Source: Kiritimatiellota bacterium B12222
GTDB taxonomy: Bacteria; Verrucomicrobiota; Kiritimatiellia; SS1-B-03-39; UBA6053
Assembly: GCA_029719485.1 (NCBI GenBank)
Contig: CP120722.1
Span: 1,178,001-1,242,000 of the forward strand
DNA length: 64,000 nt
Direction: 5' to 3'
A program made the position numbers and the translations under genes. Below, one piece after another: positions 61,702 to 64,000 of the stretch. Each line of letters starts with the position of its first letter. Position 1 is the first letter of the stretch. The notes beneath the pieces are model-generated. The model was not told the origin of the DNA and ran no database searches. It saw only the letters and a program-made list of their open reading frames with translations.

Positions 61702-61850
61702 AAGTACTTCTTTGCGCTTACTACGCTTCGCTTCGTTTGCCGTTTCGTTTCACTTCACTCGCAATGGGAATACATTGCGCTTACTCCGCTGCGCTTCGTT
61801 TCAAACACTGCTTCGCAGGTTCGAACCCTGTCGCGACTATTGTTAAAACC

Positions 61851-61882
61851 AAAAAACCCTGTAAACATTACTGTTCACAGGG
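61851..61882 (-). terminator. Terminator-like hairpin behind a tRNA-Pro remnant
   Basis: On the minus strand CCCTGTGAAC / GTTTACAGGG (10 bp with one G-U pair, 6-nt loop) is followed by six T. It lies 5 nt beyond the 3'-end remnant of a tRNA-Pro (61888-61909), just as the intact tRNA-Pro has a terminator. Confidence 0.75.
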
Positions 61883-61887
61883 AAATT

Positions 61888-61909
61888 AGATGGTCGGAGC
61901 GACAGGATT
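61888..61909 (-). other. tRNA-Pro 3'-end remnant
   Basis: These 22 bases are identical to the 3' end of the intact tRNA-Pro (62107-62128), including CCA. Beyond that the tRNA sequence is lost. Confidence 0.85.
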
Positions 61910-62063
61910 GACGTTTCGTTTTACTTCACTCGCAATGAGAATACATTGCGCCTACTCCGCTGCGCTTCGTTTGACGGGCTTCGCCCTCCCGTGGGAATAC
62001 ACGGGCTTACTCCGCTGCGCTTCGGTTCGAACACTGCTTCGCAGGTTCGACTCCTGTCGTGAC

Positions 62064-62097
62064 AAAAAAAGAATCAGACCGAGAAGATCTGATTCTT
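62064..62097 (-). terminator. Intrinsic terminator of tRNA-Pro
   Basis: On the minus strand AAGAATCAGA / TCTGATTCTT forms a perfect 10-bp stem with a 9-nt loop, followed by seven T. It lies 13 nt beyond the tRNA-Pro 3' end. Confidence 0.85.
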
Positions 62098-62109
62098 ATA
62101 AAAGGTAGA

Positions 62110-62186
62110 TGGTCGGAGCGACAGGATTCGAACCTGCGACCCCTTGCCCCCCAGGCAAGTGCTCTACCAGGCTGAGCCACGCTCCG
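62110..62186 (-). tRNA. tRNA-Pro (GGG)
   Basis: A 77-nt cloverleaf with acceptor stem CGGAGCG/CGCTCCG, anticodon stem CTTGC/GCAAG and loop CTGGGGG (anticodon GGG), T-loop TTCGAAT and an encoded CCA. Confidence 0.97.
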
Positions 62187-62239
62187 ACCGAGGAAGGACG
62201 TTGTTACTGGTATTTTTATTAAAATCAAACTAAGAATTC

Positions 62240-62287
62240 AAAAAACCGAAGGTCGGAAGAGTCGGCGGGCATTTTTCCGACCTTCGG
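62240..62287 (-). terminator. Intrinsic terminator of the TonB-dependent receptor gene
   Basis: Perfect 11-bp inverted repeat CCGAAGGTCGG / CCGACCTTCGG with a 20-nt loop, followed on the minus strand by six T. It lies 9 nt after the receptor stop. Confidence 0.8.
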
Positions 62288-62296
62288 AAGCGCTTT

Positions 62297-64000
62297 TTAC
62301 CAGTTATATTGGGTGCTGAGGGTGAAGGAACGCCCTGGCGAGGGCACTTCTTCTCCGGCAGTGAGGTCTCCGGCGGGCATGAGGGCCTCTTCGCTGAGAT
62401 ATTCGTAGTATTCGGTGTTGAAGAGGTTATCGATGCCCGCTTCGATGATCCATCCTTTTCGTATTTCGAGTCCGCCACGGAGATGGAATACGATAAAGGA
62501 GGGGGACTCATTTTCTCCAAAGTTTTCATCCACATGGTCTTGTCTGGCATTGAAGGTGAATCCAAATTCGGCGTAGGGGTGTAGGTTTTGTTCTCCTCTC
62601 CAGTTGAGCGCCGCGTCTATTTCTAAGGGCGGTATCTCAGGGAGATCCTGTCCTTCAGTGGTTTCTCCGCGTACCCAGCTGAGGCTGAGGGGGAGGCTGA
62701 GGGTTGGGCTGAGTTGCAAACGCAGGGCGGCTTCGAGTCCCCACATTTCTGCATCTTGATTGACGGTCCCTTTTATGCGGTCGACTTGACCGTCTGCATT
62801 TACATCAGCCATGGCCACCGTGCTGGGCAGGAGGTAGTCATTGATCCGAGCTGCAAAGAGGGAAAGTCCGGCGCCGTGTGCGCCTATTTTTCCTTCGGTC
62901 CTGAGTTCAATTTCATATTTGGTCTCAGGTTTCAGGGAGGGGGTGCCGATCCCGTATCCACCAGGCACTGGTCCAAAGGAGAGGTAGCGCTGGGTGAGGT
63001 TCGGCGCGGCTTCTGTGCGGCCTAAGCCCAAGTGAAGCAACCAGTCGGGATGAATGCTTTGGGTGAAGATGAGGTTCCCCGAGAGGGGGGTGTCTGTTTG
63101 TTCTACACTCTCGGTGGTGGATCCTCCTACACTTTGCCAGGCGTCCGCTACGGTGATTTTGCCAATACCGGGGCCGGGTACGATAATGGCGTCGGCTCCA
63201 TCGGCGTCGCTACGGATTTGATCGATTCTTACGCCTGCTCGCAGGCTTAAGGTTTGAGAAAGTTGACCTTCCCATTCACCGTAGACGCCGATTTGTTCCT
63301 GACTGACATCAGGCCAGACCGGATCTTGAAAGGTCATGCCGGTGGCCAGTATGGTTCGGGTGCGGAGTGCACTGCGTTCAAGACTGGAACCGTCAATTCC
63401 TGCACGCAGTTCGCCATTGCCCAGGGTCGACCGACTGAGCAGGCCCAGGGTATAGGTATCTGCGGTACTGGGGGTCGAGGCTTGCATGATCTTGCTGTTC
63501 GCTTTGTCGCGGTTGTCCATGAGATGCTCGGTGGTGCCGGCCCCTGCGCTCAGACTGAGCTCTTTGAGTCGTTCGCCTTCCGGTTTCCACTGTAGGGCTC
63601 CGGTGTACAAATTGTTTTTGGAGTGTCGGGTGTCCATGGGGAGGGAGACGTAGTCGACATCGGTATCGTAGATCCACCGCGTGTTTAAGCTGAGGATAAG
63701 GTCATCGCTGAGTTTTCCTTTCCACAGGGCGCTGGCTTCTTGGGTTTGCGCATCGGCGGGAACTTTTTGTCCATCACCGGATACATAATCTTCGGAAGTG
63801 CTGGTGCCTAAGTCGATCTGCCAGGCATTTCGATCGGAAGCTCCTCCTGTTTTGATGGCCACGTTTCTATTTTTACCGTTGCTCCCTGCGCCTCCGATCA
63901 GAGAGCCTCCATAGCGGTGTTCACCTGCTTCGGCGAGTTCGAGGGACGAATCCAGAAGGATCCGGCCTGCCGTACTCAGGGGGCCTTGGGTTACGGAGGG
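62297..64000 (-). CDS. TonB-dependent outer-membrane receptor (partial)
   Basis: The frame is open to the window edge (568 codons including the stop visible). The visible N-terminal part includes plug-domain features (PSVTQGPLSTAGRILLDSSL, then RYGGSLIGGAGSNG), followed by a long beta-barrel domain with alternating aromatic and polar residues, and the C-terminus ends in an aromatic residue (STQYNW), as in outer-membrane barrels. It probably imports a metal chelate or a vitamin; the substrate cannot be read. It requires an ExbBD-TonB system, such as that at 47895-52267, though no TonB is seen there. Confidence 0.88.
   Translation of the reverse strand, partial: PSVTQGPLSTAGRILLDSSLELAEAGEHRYGGSLIGGAGSNGKNRNVAIKTGGASDRNAWQIDLGTSTSEDYVSGDGQKVPADAQTQEASALWKGKLSDDLILSLNTRWIYDTDVDYVSLPMDTRHSKNNLYTGALQWKPEGERLKELSLSAGAGTTEHLMDNRDKANSKIMQASTPSTADTYTLGLLSRSTLGNGELRAGIDGSSLERSALRTRTILATGMTFQDPVWPDVSQEQIGVYGEWEGQLSQTLSLRAGVRIDQIRSDADGADAIIVPGPGIGKITVADAWQSVGGSTTESVEQTDTPLSGNLIFTQSIHPDWLLHLGLGRTEAAPNLTQRYLSFGPVPGGYGIGTPSLKPETKYEIELRTEGKIGAHGAGLSLFAARINDYLLPSTVAMADVNADGQVDRIKGTVNQDAEMWGLEAALRLQLSPTLSLPLSLSWVRGETTEGQDLPEIPPLEIDAALNWRGEQNLHPYAEFGFTFNARQDHVDENFGENESPSFIVFHLRGGLEIRKGWIIEAGIDNLFNTEYYEYLSEEALMPAGDLTAGEEVPSPGRSFTLSTQYNW

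Larger units (their letters stand above)
61702..62064 (+). repeat. tRNA-linked repeat field with covarying hairpins and inverted T-arm fragments
   Basis: Three hairpin units share a GGAATA-type loop and the tail ACTCCGCTGCGCTTCG: CGCAATG/CATTGCG at 61760-61779, CGCAATG/CATTGCG at 61931-61950 and CCCGTG/CACGGG at 61988-62005. Stems change together while loops and tails stay. Units end in tRNA-Pro T-arm copies on the plus strand (61813-61834 and 62039-62060), inverted relative to the intact gene. Confidence 0.7.

Noticed and set aside
61640-62108. Two ORFs of 68 and 72 aa after the MFS gene
   Set aside because: They consist of the repeat units translated (shared Leu-Arg-Arg-Phe and Cys-Arg-Asp endings); no independent evidence for a protein.

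Overview
The window reads as a chromosomal segment of a Gram-negative bacterium, most probably Verrucomicrobiota (Opitutia/Puniceicoccales-like). This is an inference from: a PEP-CTERM-type secreted protein, a secreted FAD oxidoreductase with a golvesin-like tail, several Gfo/Idh/MocA oxidoreductases with sugar-active enzymes and AraC/LacI regulators, an ExbB/ExbD operon with coiled-coil partners, and a TonB-dependent receptor. No rRNA or other decisive taxonomic marker is present.

Layout. 1-3.2 kb (minus): aromatic amino-acid operon pheA-hisC-tyrA, with tyrA fused in frame to cytidylate kinase. 3.5-8.5 kb: small membrane protein, membrane sensor plus der, superoxide dismutase, dienelactone hydrolase and an alkyltransferase-like gene. 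8.5-18.3 kb: tRNA-Val, infC (apparently AUU-started), thrS without a TGS domain, a DUF1538 membrane protein coupled to a PII-like protein, a DUF6688-like protein and leuS. 18.3-21.3 kb: a mobile island of palindromic REP elements, a RAYT (REP-associated tyrosine transposase) gene interrupted by an amber codon, and an IS110-family element sitting inside one REP. 21.3-29.8 kb (minus): PfkB kinase, a fatty-acid-modifying cluster (CFA-type methyltransferase, FAD oxidoreductase, DUF1365, chalcone-isomerase-like protein), an A-type Fe-S protein and a large secreted protein. 29.9-47.8 kb: carbohydrate region with AraC regulators, PEP-CTERM protein, FAD oxidoreductase, KdgK-like kinase, Prc protease, GH16 enzyme, sugar isomerase, dehydrogenases, PIG-L deacetylase and SGNH hydrolase. 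47.9-52.3 kb: four-gene ExbB/ExbD/coiled-coil operon. 52.3-59.1 kb: LacI regulator divergent from three Gfo/Idh dehydrogenases, a quinone oxidoreductase and a CE7-like esterase. 59.2-61.7 kb: TetR divergent from a carboxymuconolactone-decarboxylase-like gene and an MFS transporter, with two palindromic operators. 61.7-62.2 kb: a field of tRNA-Pro fragments and covarying hairpin repeats next to tRNA-Pro(GGG). 62.3 kb to the end: a partial TonB-dependent receptor.

The strongest discovery is the IS110 element (19311-20501). Its upstream non-coding region folds on paper into two guide loops like an IS621 bridge RNA. The first loop contains two guide strands matching the left (8 nt) and right (10 nt, including a TT core) flanks of the actual insertion site in the REP. 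The second loop matches the element's own two ends. The element's boundaries, core dinucleotide and target specificity can therefore be read from sequence alone.
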